From Aralia elata (lineage: Eukaryota > Streptophyta > Magnoliopsida > Apiales > Araliaceae): a stretch of DNA of 64,000 nt. Position numbers and translations under genes: made by a program. Shown here in pieces: positions 1-12,373 of this stretch. Numbering within the stretch: position 1 is the first letter of the stretch; the number at the start of each line of letters is the position of its first letter. The DNA lies in the NCBI GenBank assembly GCA_034770075.1, contig CM068385.1:74826272-74890271 (forward strand), written 5' to 3'. The notes under the pieces were generated by a model that was given only the letters and a program-made list of their open reading frames with translations, ran no database searches and was not told the origin of the DNA.

Positions 1-12
1 TCACATAAAGTT

Positions 13-27
13 TGGCTCTTGATGTCA
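13..27 (-). promoter_or_regulatory. Primer binding site of copia element J
   Basis: Read on the minus strand, TGACATCAAGAGCCA follows the LTR end directly after one base. It resembles the initiator-Met tRNA complement TGGTATCAGAGCC with several mismatches. It implies that the adjacent LTR is a 5' LTR and that the body of this minus-strand element continues off the left edge of the window. Confidence 0.55.
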
Positions 28-28
28 C

Positions 29-1778
29 TGTTAGGTTTGTAATAATGAAGAACATACAATCAAATTGCATATAATCAAGCGGAAGCATGACAAATCAGAA
101 TTTCAAATTTTACAAACCAAACTCAAGATCAATCTTTAATACGCTATTATTAATTAATAAAGGAAGATAGAGAATTAGAATTATACCCTTGTAGAAACTA
201 GCTTCCTTAGGTACGAGTTCTACTCCAAAATCCTTCACGAAGATTTCTTCTTTTGATCAACGCAAGTCACCCAAGTGTTTGGCCTCTAGAGGTGATCTAC
301 CAATGAATAATATTTACTTAAGAAGATGGGTGATGACAAACCCTAGTTTCTATCTTTATAGAATTATGAGTATTCTCTCAATTCTTATGAAAAAGTGTAT
401 AATCATAATAAGACTTCTCTTATTTATAGATGTAGGCAACTCTCCTAAACTATTTAGGTTTAGGGTTTTATTAATTATACTTCTAATCTAATTAGGATCT
501 AATATGAGAATACTCCTATTAATTAATTCCTAACCCATTTAGAAATTAAATAATAATAATAATAATAATAAGACTCCTCTTATTAATTTATAATTAGTAT
601 TTTCAAAATACTAAATAATAAATATTAAGTTATTTAATTTATTCTATCACCATAGTTTAAATTAAATACACTTAACTTATTATTATGATTATGCCATTTA
701 CTTCTTAAATAAATATTTTTCTTTTGTGGTGTGACACTTTAGATTTTTCATATTAAACCGGTTGTGAATAAATCTATTAGAACAATTCTAATCTTATTTA
801 AATAAATAAATTAAACTATTTAATTCATTTAATTAAATAATATTTATTCTACAATAAGGGTAAACCCCCTTAACGATCAACGACTTTCTAGATAATATAT
901 ATTTCAATATTAATCACAAAAGAACATTTCAGTGAATAGTTACCGTACAATTCAATCATTCTACCATACAATGTCCCAATTAAATATAAGACATGGAATT
1001 ATTGTCAAGTCTTATTTTATTTAATTATATGTATTTCGATTCTGAAATGCATAATTTTAAATAATACAAATTAGAAACAACTTTCTAATTTCATTTTGCT
1101 TTGGCCAAGGACTGCTGAATTGTCATTTATCGAATCACATAGGACATACTCTTCTTTTACTAGAAGCGGTAGATTCTTTGTTGATCATTCATCTATGTAT
1201 GACTTATTATACCCAAGTATACGCTATGTTATACCCTAAAAGTATTAAGAAATATGTCAAAGCATAACTCATCATGCACAAGATACTATGATAATCTCAA
1301 GTCCAAGGATCACTTGTACTACTATCACTAGAGGAATTCCTATTGACAGGCGAGTAAAACCCCATTAGATATTCCTTTAGCGAGCCACGTTCAGTGAACT
1401 TATTCTCTAATAGGCACCTACATACTTGCTTTAGTGTCTCCACACAAATAATTATGAGATCAATCATCCTCTTCCTAAGAGCAAGCAAAATATGTACTAA
1501 TCTATCTGGATTCACTAATCCCCTTTTTAGTAATCCATCGATTAGGAACTATTTTAGTTTTAAGCTATCTAAGAATTTAAATCTCATTAGCATGATTATC
1601 ATCATGATTCTAAAAGCATTGCTTAAACTAAGGATTTATCACATTTAATATAACAACGCCATGTAGATAAAATAAAATGCCTTTAATAAATAATTCTTTT
1701 TATTAATAAACAAATAAGATTACAAAGTACATGCTATATCATATCAAATATGATTGGCTTGTGTGCATATTACTTTCA
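29..1778 (-). repeat. Ty1/copia LTR (element J, 5' LTR)
   Basis: About 1,750 bp, beginning TGAAAGTA and ending CCTAACA on the minus strand. It is a close inverted copy of the LTR at 55449-57216 and a more distant relative of the LTR at 61515-63223. It contains a TAA-type simple repeat near 550. A primer-binding-like sequence follows its end at 13-27, so it is read as a 5' LTR rather than a solo LTR. The window edge prevents checking the partner LTR and the duplication. Confidence 0.85.
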
Positions 1779-2121
1779 TGTATTAATAAAAAAATTTAAA
1801 TACCCATTGCCGACGGACAACACTTACTGGCGACGGACGTGCCGTCACCTATGAATTTTAAATTTCATTATTAAACGAGACATTATCGATGGATATGTCG
1901 TCGCCACTGCCGTCACCAATGCGTCATTAGCGACGAACAGTCCGTCGCCAATGAGGCTGTTGTCACTGACCTCAATACCGACTGCGATCGACGATAACAC
2001 CTGGGGCGACATTCTGGGCGACGGACAGATTCGTTCGGAATGAGGTTATTGGCAACGGAACATGGGTCATTCCCGACGAACATGTCCGTCGCCAATGATC
2101 TATTTTTATTTTTTTGTAGTG
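1779..2121. mobile_element. CACTA (En/Spm-like) transposon terminal fragment
   Basis: The right edge reads GTAGTG, which is CACTAC on the minus strand, followed inward by an A-rich run. The interior repeats the word GGCGACGGA and its complement in both orientations, the usual pattern of subterminal repeats where a CACTA transposase binds. No transposase is visible. The left part is cut off by the LTR ending at 1778, so J probably inserted into this transposon and the rest lies beyond the window. The small open frames here come only from the repeats. Confidence 0.6.
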
Positions 2122-4627
2122 AAATAAAAACGGCATGTGCCGAGAATTAGACTAGTCTCTCATGAATGTCTCTCTATCTTGTTCTATTCACCAACAAGCT
2201 CACACACATGAGAAACAATAGTTTCCAGATGCATCCAATAATATTTCAACAAAATATTATTTGTGGCAATTCATATAGCTCAAAATTATCACGTAAATAG
2301 TACAATAAAGATGGTGTCTGAACAATTTGTGCCCAAAATATGCAGAAGTATTTTGAATGATTGTAATGTACACTTTTAAGAGTTGTAAAATAGGAACACA
2401 AAAAGAACTTTCAGACATTCTGAACACATGTTATCGGGAAAATATGATGGTGCTGAAATCGTAATGATATGTTAACTTAATGTGATAGTACTAATCAATA
2501 ACTAAATATAACAACGTTTGAGTGGACTCGCAATAATTTTATAATTTGATTTAATTATTTTAGTTGGTTACGAGTCAATTCCAATTAATTATTTAAAACT
2601 CCCTGTTATATTGGTTTTTAAAGAATTTTGGTAGTACAATATATATCAAGTATTCATGCTAAATTTTTCATATTGAGTGGTTCTATCATTCCTAAGCCCC
2701 AATATGCATGTATGTATAAAATATGTGTCATAATTTGATATACATGTATTTGCTTTACAATATTCATGAACTAATTTAAAAATATACTTAATAATTTTTT
2801 TTATACTATAAAATGAAATATGTTATTTTTAAAATTAATCCGTGTCTTGCACCGATTATTAATCTAGTAAAGTACTAACACATCATTCAATATTTCAGAT
2901 TTGCTTCAATATTTTGGAATCCTAGAATTTGAAAATTATTAACCCATTATAAGGTTTTTCTAATGCAACATCAATAATGCTAGTTGTGGTATTGTAATAT
3001 ATGCATTAATAATTGTACCTCTAGTTGACATTATTAAACGTTATTATTGTGAAATTATCATTTCACCTAGCATTATTTTGCTTCTAAAATTTGTCAAAGA
3101 AAAGAATTGTCCAATAGAATATTCTCACAGGCACCATTGTGCTTTATTCACTTTCCCTAAATAGTTTTTGTAACGTGATAATTGACGATTACGATTAAAG
3201 GATGGCTACAATTTTATTTATTTATTTTTAAAAGTCCACAATAAATTTGACATGACATGAATGAGCAAAGTAGGTAGGTGTGCATTTGTATAGGTTGGGC
3301 CATTTTTGCATACACTTGTTAGGTAGTGTTGTTGGTTGGAGACTTTGAAGAGCCGCCCTCTTTGGTGTTCCATTTTGTTACTGGTACCAACCTTTCAAAT
3401 GTATATAGTAGAGTACTGCTTCTGTATTCAAAAGGAAAAATATAATTAAAAAATTAGGTCACTTTTTTATAATCCCGGTTTTTGAAAGTATAGAATTAAT
3501 ATTGACTTTTAAAATTTAATTTAAAAGTCAAAAACTTTAATATTAGACTATATAAGTATAAAAATTATAAATTATCTAAATAGAATTTTGAATTTAAAAA
3601 TAAAATTTGATCTTATATTTTGATATGGAATGAGTATATAAAATAATAAAAAAAAATTAATTTCACCTATTGATAAATTTAGGAGAGTACTATTATCACG
3701 TGCGCTTTTAATATTTTTATATAATCTCTCTCATATGAATGTAGAACTCACTTTGTTTTTTTGTTAGAGAAAATCATAATAAACTATCAAAAATATACGT
3801 GAAAATATTAAATTTCTAAATTTATAAGACATTTCACAAGGCCCACACTCTCTTAAAGGGCTAACCTGAGTATGTCATCCACTTTTTTGCAAGATAGACA
3901 GATAGTAACCCAACTTTTTTTAGGAGAGTAGTTTTATGAAAATAAATTGTACATAAAAAGTTGTGTATAATTAATTTTTTTAAAAAGGATAGAATAAAAA
4001 GTGAGACTTATCATTTAGAATTTTACACATTTTTATGAATAACATGTTCTTTGTTAAAAATTTAGTGGATGCTAGTTGGCTATGACATAGAAGGCTTTCT
4101 TATCTTAATTTTAAAACAATTTAAAAATTATCTCTATAAGATCATGTTACAGGATTGCCAAAAATAATTTTAATCAAAGAAAAATCGTGTAAAGCTTGTA
4201 GATTTTGGTAATCAAAAAAGACTTTTTTAAGAGTAATTTGAAAACTTAAACACTAGCCTCTTCAACTGCTCCATATGGATTTGTTTGATCATATACCAAT
4301 GACTATCCTAGAAGGTATGAAGCATGGGTGTTCTTCCTAACATTCAGGAATGAAGCATGTGCAAAGTTTACCAAGTAATTTTAAAAATGAGAAAATTGAA
4401 AAGGTCATAACACAATGAGAAGTGATCATAATAGAGAATTAAACTTTTAAGGCATGAAAGAATTTTGTGATGATCAAGGAATTTCAAACGGTTAGTACTT
4501 GCATTTATATGTTCCTCTATTTAATTTAATGATGACAATGATATTAATGTATATTTGTATAAATAAGTAAGTTTTGTAAAGTTCTTATGAAAATTTTGTT
4601 TAAAAGGACTTAGTTAGGGATCAAATT
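2122..4627. other. Gene-free AT-rich interval
   Basis: About 2.5 kb with no open frame resembling a known protein, no RNA gene, and no LTR ends that could be paired. One MITE-like segment (3414-3636) lies inside. This is the only long stretch of the window not assigned to an LTR element, so it may be older intergenic DNA or eroded transposon sequence. Confidence 0.6.
3414..3636. mobile_element. Candidate Stowaway-like MITE
   Basis: About 223 bp. The left end TACTGCTTCTGTATTCAAAA is roughly the inverted complement of the right end (TACTCATTCCATATCAAAA when reversed). Both are degenerate versions of the TACTCCCTCCGT-type termini of plant Stowaway MITEs. The interior is very AT-rich and has no coding potential. 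The ends are diverged and the TA duplication cannot be judged with certainty. Confidence 0.4.
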
Positions 4628-5489
4628 TGTTAGGTTGATCTTAAATCGTAAAGTATAGCTTTGTAAATCCTTGTAATAGCTGAAGCTAATAATTAGTTGA
4701 GTAAGGACTGGATTCACTCTAAGATCGCAGAGTAAAGAAGTGAAGTTTTCAAGAGATCGTTGAGTGAAGAGTAAGATCGTAAAGCCATATCGCAGAGCCA
4801 CTGCAATTCATAAGGCAAAAATCATTTAGTGAAGCTACTCAACGATCACAGGACCAACTCTACGTTTCCTCTTTGAAGGTTTGTTCAACCAAAAATTTAG
4901 AGTGCAAACTCTTGACAAGTCAGTAGCAGGTTTACGACAAAGGTTAAAAACCTTAATACACATTCCTTCATGATGGTCTACAAGTGTGTTTGCGACAAGG
5001 GTAAAGAAGATAACGCATCTTGTTGTAACAACCATATGAGCAAAGGACAAGGACATGTGTCTATTGTTGTACCAAATATAGTGATATCAAAAACGATGGC
5101 TTGTGGTCCAACACACAACTATTCAAAGTCAAAGGAATCACAAATTAATAAGTGTCCTAGGTAATTTGGAGCTACGGTAATAATTCAACGGGCAAATTCC
5201 AATGAGAGATTATAAAATGATTTTTGTTATTACACTGATACCAACGATTCGTCAAGCATCAAGTGCTGAAAGTTCAAGTGTTCTAAAAGCTGCACTCTAC
5301 GATTCACAAGAAAAAAATTTGTTGCTAAGTCATTCAAATAGGATCCTAAAGCAACTTAGTAATAACTCAAACTACAAATATTTCTTTGTATTATAGATCT
5401 TAGAGATCTCTTATATTACCAAGTCTGTGTGACTTAAAGAATTCTTAGTGAATCATTGTTGTAATAATTTTTAGTGAACTAAGGTTTTT

Positions 5490-8095
5490 TGTGACGCCCC
5501 CAAAATAGGTCCACACAACCCATTTTGAGTCGCCAATAACATCTTACAAAATACAAATACAAATACGAATCTTCCCATTTACAACTAATAATTGTCGTGC
5601 AAAATACGACAACACACATACTGTGACTTTCAATACAAATATAACTTAAGCTCTCAATACACTTATTGCCACACTAATAATAATGTATTGAGATATTTCT
5701 ATTGTCTCGGACCATCACACCATTCCCCGGCTAGTCCCCGCTACACTCTCTTTTCCTGAAGAGAACAATGGAACAAAAAGGAAAAGGGTGAGCACAAATA
5801 GCCCAGTAAGAAATATCATGACTAAGATAATGAAGAATAAAAATTATCCTTAGTCTTCAACAATAATAAATCAGAGATTTAAAGATATTATAATTGTTCA
5901 CTAACAACAACTGCAGCGGAACGAACAATTCATTAGATGAGTCAAGTAGATTATAGTATCTACCATCTTCTACAAATTAAAGGTTCACCACCAATCTTTC
6001 ATCCCTGTAATACCAATCAACAGTTCCTGTTTATGAACATCCAAATCAACAGTTTATATTCAACAACCTCTCTTTGCACTATGTGCCAAAGATATTTATT
6101 TGTAACATCACCGGTCATGATCATGCCAAACGCCATTTCATCTTTGCACTACGGGCCAAAGAGAACTTTCACCATACGTCTTTGTTTGTAACACCAAAAA
6201 TCATGATTATACCAATACACAGTTTGGTCAAAATCATGTCACACCAGTTCATCTTTGCACTATGGGCCAAAGAGAACTATCACCACAATTTAAGTATGAG
6301 GATGAGGATGATGACAATGATACAGTGAGATTAAGGATAAGAAAAAATTTATAATTTAATCAGTATCGAAGATTGACCAAATTGCCAACACGATGACCAA
6401 ATTGTGGAGTCAAATTCAAGAATGATATTCAAGAATAAAATTCACGATTTAACTATATCGTATCAAACGAAATAGAAAGATTCAGGTGAAAAGATATTAG
6501 ATGAAGCACAAACTATTAAGGATATTCTACAAATTTTCAGGGATTTTCACCATTTAAAATAAGGTTTTGGAAACAAACAAAGATTTCTTATCATAAATGG
6601 AGAAATGTGAAAGAAAAAGATATCCCTTAAAGAGTACAAAAGAAATGATACGTTATACGAGTATAAAAGAATATATGAAACTGCAAATGAATTTTCACCC
6701 GTCATGCGGTTATCCGCGTAGACAGATTATTTTCACAAAAGATTAATAAGTAATGAATACGAAGGGTTATTCACCAGGCATGCGTCAATCCCACGGACAT
6801 GTTATACCCACAGATTAATAAGAAATAAATGCAAAGGGATATTCACCGGGTACGACACTCCGTACATAAAGGTTATTCCCACAGAGTAATAAGGAATGAA
6901 TACAAAAGGATATTCACCAGGCATGCGTCAATCCGCACGGACAGGTTATCCCCACAAATTAATACGGAATGAATAACAACCTTTATGAGTATAATATCAC
7001 TTACGAACATGGAAGCAAATGATATTACATAAGAGTATGAAAGAAATGATATCTCCTACCTTAGTTAACAAGTGACTGAATATTACTTTCTATGAAGTTT
7101 ACTAACTTCGGATAATACTAGTATTCTCACAAATATTCACAATAGCCTAGCACACTTAGAGAACTTAAGAAAATTTAGAGAGAGAGAGAGAGGAGGTATA
7201 AGTAAGGAAGGTGTAAAAATTTCTTAAGCGAACCCTCCCTATTTATAGGAAAATCAAGGTGAGGGCATTTTAGTCTTTTTCCTAATTTTTCTTGGTTTAT
7301 TACTCTTATACCCTTGGCATATTCTTTTAATATACTTTATACCATAGTATATTCTTAGAATATGTTTTCACTTAGGTTTTTAACCCTAAGGTAAAATAAA
7401 AACTGAATTAACTATTTACTGACGGTAATTTACTATTGAATGACATGTGGGTCCCACGAAAATATAAGATAACTTACAATAATTATTCACCATTAATATT
7501 ATAGACTTATAATATTGACAACCAGATCATTCCCAGGAAAAAGGGGGCCTTCCGTATAAACGGCGCACAATTAAATAATATTTTTCATTGACAGAATTTC
7601 TAGACATTGTCAATAATACTAAAATATCATATCAAATAATATGAGTTATAGTGTCATGACAAATAATAAAAAGTATTATGCAGATGTTACTGTAACAATT
7701 ATTGAATCAAAATACTGTGCAACACCGTGTGCTTGTGAAATACCGCGTACTACTGTGGAATAACGTGTTTTACTGTTCTTTTTATTACCGGGTATTTTAA
7801 CAGTTGCAGGTGATAATACTGTTGATAAAATACTGTCGTTTTCAGTATCCGACAATGGGGCTCACTATCGTTGACAATATTATCATTTCGGCGCCGTCGT
7901 ACGGTACCGAATATAATATTCCCCGACAGAAAGAATATTTCCCGACAAAAGAAATATTCCCCGACATACTGTTTATCAGATAATTTACATATAACACCCT
8001 TAACTATCATTTATAACAATTAAGCACTTCACTATTTAGAAAAATAATCATAAAGAAAATAATAAACTTTTATTTCATAAAGTCGGGATCTTACA
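5490..8095 (-). mobile_element. Solo LTR N (Ty3/gypsy type) in the G LTR
   Basis: About 2.6 kb, beginning TGTAAGATCCCGAC and ending GGGGGCGTCACA on the minus strand, flanked by TTTTT on both sides (5485-5489, 8096-8100). No internal region or partner LTR is present, so it is a solo LTR left by recombination. A TATAAATAGGG-type promoter box lies on the minus strand near 7238-7250. Internal features include 72-bp repeats and repeated CTTTGCACTA words (about 6072, 6142, 6251). The short open frames inside are not genes. Confidence 0.8.
6692..6975. repeat. About four degenerate 72-bp tandem units in LTR N
   Basis: Phrases containing TCACC and GCATGCG recur at about 6695, 6771, 6843 and 6914, spaced 76, 72 and 71 bp. 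Each is followed by a CCCACAGATTAATAAG-like segment. The array lies within the solo LTR and has no coding sense. Confidence 0.6.
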
Positions 8096-8451
8096 TTTTT
8101 ATAATCTCACCCATCCTTAATGGATCATCTCTACTCGCGAAGTAGAATAGAGGACTAGGAAACTTGTGTACTTCAAATATCTTAAAATTATTGTGTTCTT
8201 TACTTTTCTGCACTTGACGGTTTGTCACTCTACATTTTCACTCTGTGACTAGTTTCTGCACCTTTACTAAATTTAGAACTGTGGATTTTCTTTATATCTT
8301 TAAAGGGGGTTTTCAAATATATATTCCGCTATGCTTAACAAATAACTTAACTTGTTTAACTTATTTGGTAATCAAATCTTTAAAAAGAAAATTTAAAGAA
8401 TATATTCAACCCATCCTTCTAGATCTCTTTAGTGCCTTTGAGAATAACAAA

Positions 8452-8463
8452 TGGTATTAGAGC
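8452..8463 (+). promoter_or_regulatory. Primer binding site of copia element G
   Basis: TGGTATTAGAGC, two bases after the LTR end, matches the initiator-Met tRNA complement TGGTATCAGAGC with one change. It fixes element G in plus orientation. Confidence 0.8.
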
Positions 8464-8605
8464 GGTATTCTCATTTAAACTAGTTTAATATCTTGAGTAG
8501 ATCCATAGCACTCAAAAAAACCAGTTCTGAGCTTTGTGATAAAAACAAGCCAAATTGTATAATAAAGATAAGTTTGCTAATTGAAAAGTTCGTATACAGG
8601 CATAT

Positions 8606-8733
8606 ATGGATGTTATAGATGATGAACTATTTGATGTTGTGCTCAAAGGTCCTTATGTTCCAACAAAGCTTGCTCTAATTCCTGAAGATCCAAACAAGGT
8701 TGCTACTAAACAAAGAGTAAAATGGACGACAAT
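8606..8733 (+). pseudogene. Copia gag of element G, part 1
   Basis: The first readable piece of a Ty1/copia Gag (UBN2 / Retrotran_gag_2 family), the nucleocapsid-type structural protein. The visible part includes the segment VLKGPYVPT, where copia Gags normally have a conserved VxxGPY-like stretch after the YW motif. The usual N-terminal part with that YW motif is missing or unreadable upstream. The frame is cut at 8733 by element D. The next piece resumes at 46177 after the duplicated ACAAT, and a third at 49440. The three pieces read in order as one Gag, which shows that a single copia gene was split by two later insertions. Confidence 0.75.
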
Positions 8734-9533
8734 TGTAATGACCCGGAAATTTGAGATAATATTTTGTGGAAAATTTGTGATTAAATTTTTTTTTAACATG
8801 ATTATAGGTGCATATTTAAATTTAAGAATGAAAAGAGAAGCCAACATATTGTTAAATATGAATATGTGTGGATATTGAATTTTAAATTAAAGGATGATAA
8901 TATAATTAATTCATTTAATTATATCAGGGTAATGATAAATCATTTAATTGGTTTGAATGCTTGGCTTGATAGACTAAATCATTTTGTTAATTAAATAACT
9001 TAAAATTATGTGTTAAGAAATAATATTATGTTGGTATTTATGAAACAACTCAAGTCATTAATACTTATTGAGGTGGTGTATAATTTAGTGCTATGTACAA
9101 TTTAGTGTTATGTGACTAATTTTTTTTAATGTGTGGCAATAATATTTAAGTATTTATATTTTTATAATCCAAATAATAAATTTAGTGAGAGAAGGTGGTG
9201 TTATATTTTGTAGGCTTAATTGGATTTGGTGAGCAAACTTAATGATATTTTTCTAGCTTAACACCCTTAATAGGCATATAAGCCCAATGGAAATGTGTAG
9301 CCTAATTTAATAAACTAGTAGCCCAAGTGATGGACTAGTAATACTTGAATGCTAGTGGCCCAAATGATTTTATTAGGAGTCCAAGATCATCTAAATGAAA
9401 ACCCAATTGATAGTCCATTTGGGGTAGACTTTCTAGTAGGTTAATTATTCATTAATGCAATAATAAAAGATATAGATAGTACTCCCTCCTCCCCCCAAAA
9501 TTCGGCCAAGTGGCCTAGAGTAGCCTTGGGGCT
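8734..9533 (+). repeat. D 5' LTR, left part
   Basis: The first 800 bp of the D 5' LTR, matching the start of the 3' LTR at 36355-36935. It stops at GGGCT (9529-9533), the target duplicated by insertion of A. The LTR continues at 32426. It is mostly AT-rich and non-coding. Confidence 0.88.
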
Positions 9534-10825
9534 TGTTTGTCGATTTAGCAATCAATAAATACGTGCAAGTGTACACGATCAACAAGTAATAAAGTGATAA
9601 GAGAGTGTCGAACCCCACAGATAATTATTTAATAATAATTACCAAATACTAACTCATAATCAAATTAATTTTATTTAAACAATTCGATAAAAGATTTTGA
9701 ATTTTGAAAATAAAGTACTAAACTAACTAATTACTAACTACCAAGAATTGAATTCAGATAAAAAGGCTTAAGATTACAATTTACCTTAATGTTTCACTTG
9801 AATTAATACACTTCTTGTTAAGTTATATTAACTATTTCGGATTGTTAATCAAGAGCTCATCAATATTTATAACCATCTCTCGATGTCTCTCCTTCAGCTC
9901 CTTAATTGAATCCTTTGTGCTCTTGCAATTGCTTTAAGCCCCCCTCTCTTTCTCCCAACTAGGGTTAGCAAAAAGTAGCAATATCTTCCCCTCAAAAATA
10001 GGGTTAGCAAAAAGTAGCAAGATCTCTCTTATTCTATGTCTCACATCATGTATTTATATGTTCTAGTTAAAGTCCTAAACCAATTAAAAGTTACAATCCT
10101 TGTTCCATTCAATTTGGGTCAAAAATAAGCTTTTCAACAACCCGACCCAGCGCGACCGCGCCCATATTTGGCATAGAGAGCAGCGCGGCCACGCTCAAGT
10201 GCCAGAAATCATGTTTTTCACTCTGCAGACCAGCGCGGCCGCGCCCAAGCCCAAAATACACTAGGAACCGGCACGGCCGCGCCCGACTATTTTTTGCTTC
10301 AGCATCTGTCGGTATTGGTCATAACTTTTGATCCGGGAGGAGTTACGAGGCCTGCCACCTATCAAATCGAAGCTCTCGACGAGATCTACAACTTTCATTC
10401 TTTGAGAATTGAGAGATTCGGATTGGATCAAAGTCGAAATTGGGCTTAAAGTGACTGCTATGCAAATGGCAACTCCAAACTTTGATGTTCAACGTCCGTT
10501 GGTAAAACGGTCATTACTTTCTCATTCGAACTCTGATTGTGATGATTCAAGATGTTCCAGAAAGCTAAGGAGTAGCTCTACAATAAAATCCAAGTTCCAA
10601 ACCAAGAACATATATCCAACCTAGTGTTAAAAGCCCTTCAATCTTTCCTTCTTGCGTTTGCTTGCTTATTGTACTCCAAAAGATGTTCGGATTGCGTTTC
10701 CTTGTTTCTTCCTACAAAATAACATAAAAACACTATAAATACCTAATACTAACTTAAAATACTTAAGAACTCACAAATTATCAAGTCAAACGTACTCAGT
10801 TCGTAGGTATGAAACTCACTCATCA
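9534..10825 (-). repeat. A 3' LTR (left copy)
   Basis: 1,292 bp. It is collinear with the 5' LTR (17190-17713 plus 31185-32420) except for roughly 470 bp missing after ATCTCTCGATGT near 9890. It holds an array of GC-rich palindromes (10148-10286) and two copies of the module shared with other LTR families. Confidence 0.88.
10148..10286. repeat. Four GC-rich near-palindromes in the A LTR
   Basis: Four variants of CAGCGCGGCCGCGCCC, starting near 10148, 10191, 10231 and 10270, stand out against AT-rich surroundings. The core GCGCGGCCGCGC is a perfect palindrome. The other A LTR has four matching variants at about 31746-31880, each with different point changes. Confidence 0.8.
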
Positions 10826-12009
10826 AATACCCCCAAACTTAAATTTTTGCTTGTCCTCAAGCAAACGCTAAGAACAACAACTATAACAACTAATTCTAAA
10901 TAACAACTCACACGACTCGAGCAATGAATCAATACAAATTTGCATAATATCCTCAAAGATTTCTTCTAATGTTAACTCAAGAAAAAAAATCCGAAAACAT
11001 GCAAAGCCTAAAATTTCAACCTAATCATCAGTTCCACAACTACTCATGATTCTTTAAGTACGTGTGTGTGCATCCAAATGTTCAACTAGCCATGACTCAT
11101 ACTAGATCATATAATCAAATACTCATAAAAGATTTTCAAATCAACTCTAAAAACCTTTTTATCATATCAATCTCCGTTAATAAAGGCAAAACATAAAATT
11201 TAGATGATCAAAAGGATATTTCATACATTTAAGCACATGACTTGAACCCTTCCCAAGTATTTTAAAACACAATTTTTCTTTCCTTTTTTTTTCTTTTTAG
11301 TGAGTACATTTTACGCTCCATCTCACTTTCCATTGCACGAGTGCTTTTTACGCTCCCTCTCGTTTTTTCTCGCACGAGTGCGTTTTATGCTCCTTCTCGT
11401 GCCTGTGTTTATGGGCGAGTGCGTTTTACGCTCCATCTCAACCCACCACATGATTTATTCTTTCACTCAGGAAGGTTTCACAATTTTCAAAATTTTCAAT
11501 AACCCAAGATTTCTCCCAAACTTATGTTAATGCCTAAATTTCACTTTGAATGATGCTCAAATAAGATTTTAAAGTTTCAATGATATCTTTCACAAGTATT
11601 CAACCAAAAAAAAAATTAAGTCACAACTAGCTAAATAGATGGATATGTGTTTTAAAGTTCAAAAAGATCACAAATAGTGTAAACCCAACTTATAAGTCAA
11701 AATATAAACTAAGCATGCTTCTCAACTTCACAAGAGTTAAAAAAAAATTTAATCACAATTTTTTCTTATCCTTGGCCATAATCAAATTCAAATCAAACCA
11801 TTACTCACCTATCCTAAAAATATACTAACTAAAATGCAAATCTAACTAAATTCAAATACCAAATAAACAAACACAAAAACACACCCCCCCCCCCCAAACT
11901 TAAACTAGACATTATCTTTAATGGCTAAGATAAAAAAAATTAAAATAGAGGACTTCCCTGAAAATATAGCAATCTTCCTCCTTGCCTGCTAAGTCTGAAG
12001 AATAAGCTA
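10826..12009 (-). other. A internal region next to the 3' LTR, non-coding
   Basis: On the minus strand AAGTTTGGGGGTATT abuts the 3' LTR and is the expected polypurine tract. A second, longer G run lies near 11883-11896 and is followed by the same AAACTTAA phrase on the plus strand. A short tandem repeat lies at 11302-11443. No protein-coding sequence is seen. Confidence 0.65.
11302..11443. repeat. Four tandem units of about 37 bp
   Basis: The phrase GAGTGCGTTTTACGCTCC and variants starts at 11302, 11339, 11376 and 11417, giving spacings of 37, 37 and 41 bp. The units contain short inverted words (GAGCGTAAAA/TTTTACGCTC). No coding sense is seen. Confidence 0.75.
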
Positions 12010-12240
12010 TGTGACACCCCCAAATTCAGATACCAATACCTCGAATCTGGTGCTCACGATAAAGTACATCCATACACCTCTAAACAATATAAATCAACTA
12101 ATGCGGAAAAAATAAACATATGTTGTTCATTACAAAGGTTTACTATGGTCCCAAGGTCTATAACCTTAAATAAATACATCACGGAATATATTAATAATAC
12201 AAAACAATTCCACGATTACATAACAGGATAGTACATATAA

Positions 12241-12293
12241 CTATTCCTTAAGCTTTCCTTTGCCTTTGTCCGCTTTGGAACTCTCCGACTTAA
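12241..12293 (-). other. Candidate terminal exon in LTR L
   Basis: 53 nt on the minus strand, starting right after TTGCAG and ending in TAG. Read with the preceding exon's final G it encodes 17 residues containing KSESS and DKGKGK. LTRs D and F have segments of exactly the same length that keep KP(E)xS and GKxK and vary often at third positions. A canonical GAG|GTAAGT donor lies at about 13070-13062, making an intron of about 774 nt. No start codon connects to it in this copy, so protein coding is inferred, not shown. Confidence 0.4.
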
Positions 12294-12306
12294 CTGCAAT
12301 AGGTTT

Positions 12307-12373
12307 ATGATATAGCAAGGGTGAGCAACTACTTTGCTCAACAAGTTTAAAATGAATAAAGAAGATATATCAT
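12307..12373 (-). other. Compound hairpin in LTR L
   Basis: Inner stem TGAGCAA (12322-12328), loop CTACT, TTGCTCA (12334-12340). Outer stem ATGATATA (12307-12314) with TATATCAT (12366-12373). The same nested pairing occurs in LTRs D and F, and the inner stem also in M. It sits immediately upstream of the candidate acceptor. Confidence 0.65.

Larger units (their letters stand above)
4628..8449 (+). repeat. 5' LTR of copia element G (split by solo LTR N)
   Basis: The right end is firm: AATAACA at 8449, followed two bases later by an initiator-Met primer site. The sequence before it (pyrimidine-rich, with CCCATCCTTCTAGATCTCTT) resembles LTR ends of SIRE/Tork-type copia elements. The left end is provisional at TGTTAGG (4628), because the 3' LTR lies off the window. 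Removing N (5490-8095 plus one duplication) leaves about 1.2 kb. Confidence 0.55.

Noticed and set aside
1913..2095. 60-codon minus-strand frame
   Set aside because: It lies in the subterminal repeats of the CACTA end and follows the repeated GGCGACGGA words.
2122..4627. Hidden host gene or microRNA precursor
   Set aside because: No open frame of note, no splice-consistent coding pattern and no long stable hairpin found by eye apart from the MITE-like ends.
4835..5396. Several 64-73 codon frames on both strands in the G LTR
   Set aside because: No recognisable domain, mutually overlapping, and located inside an LTR.
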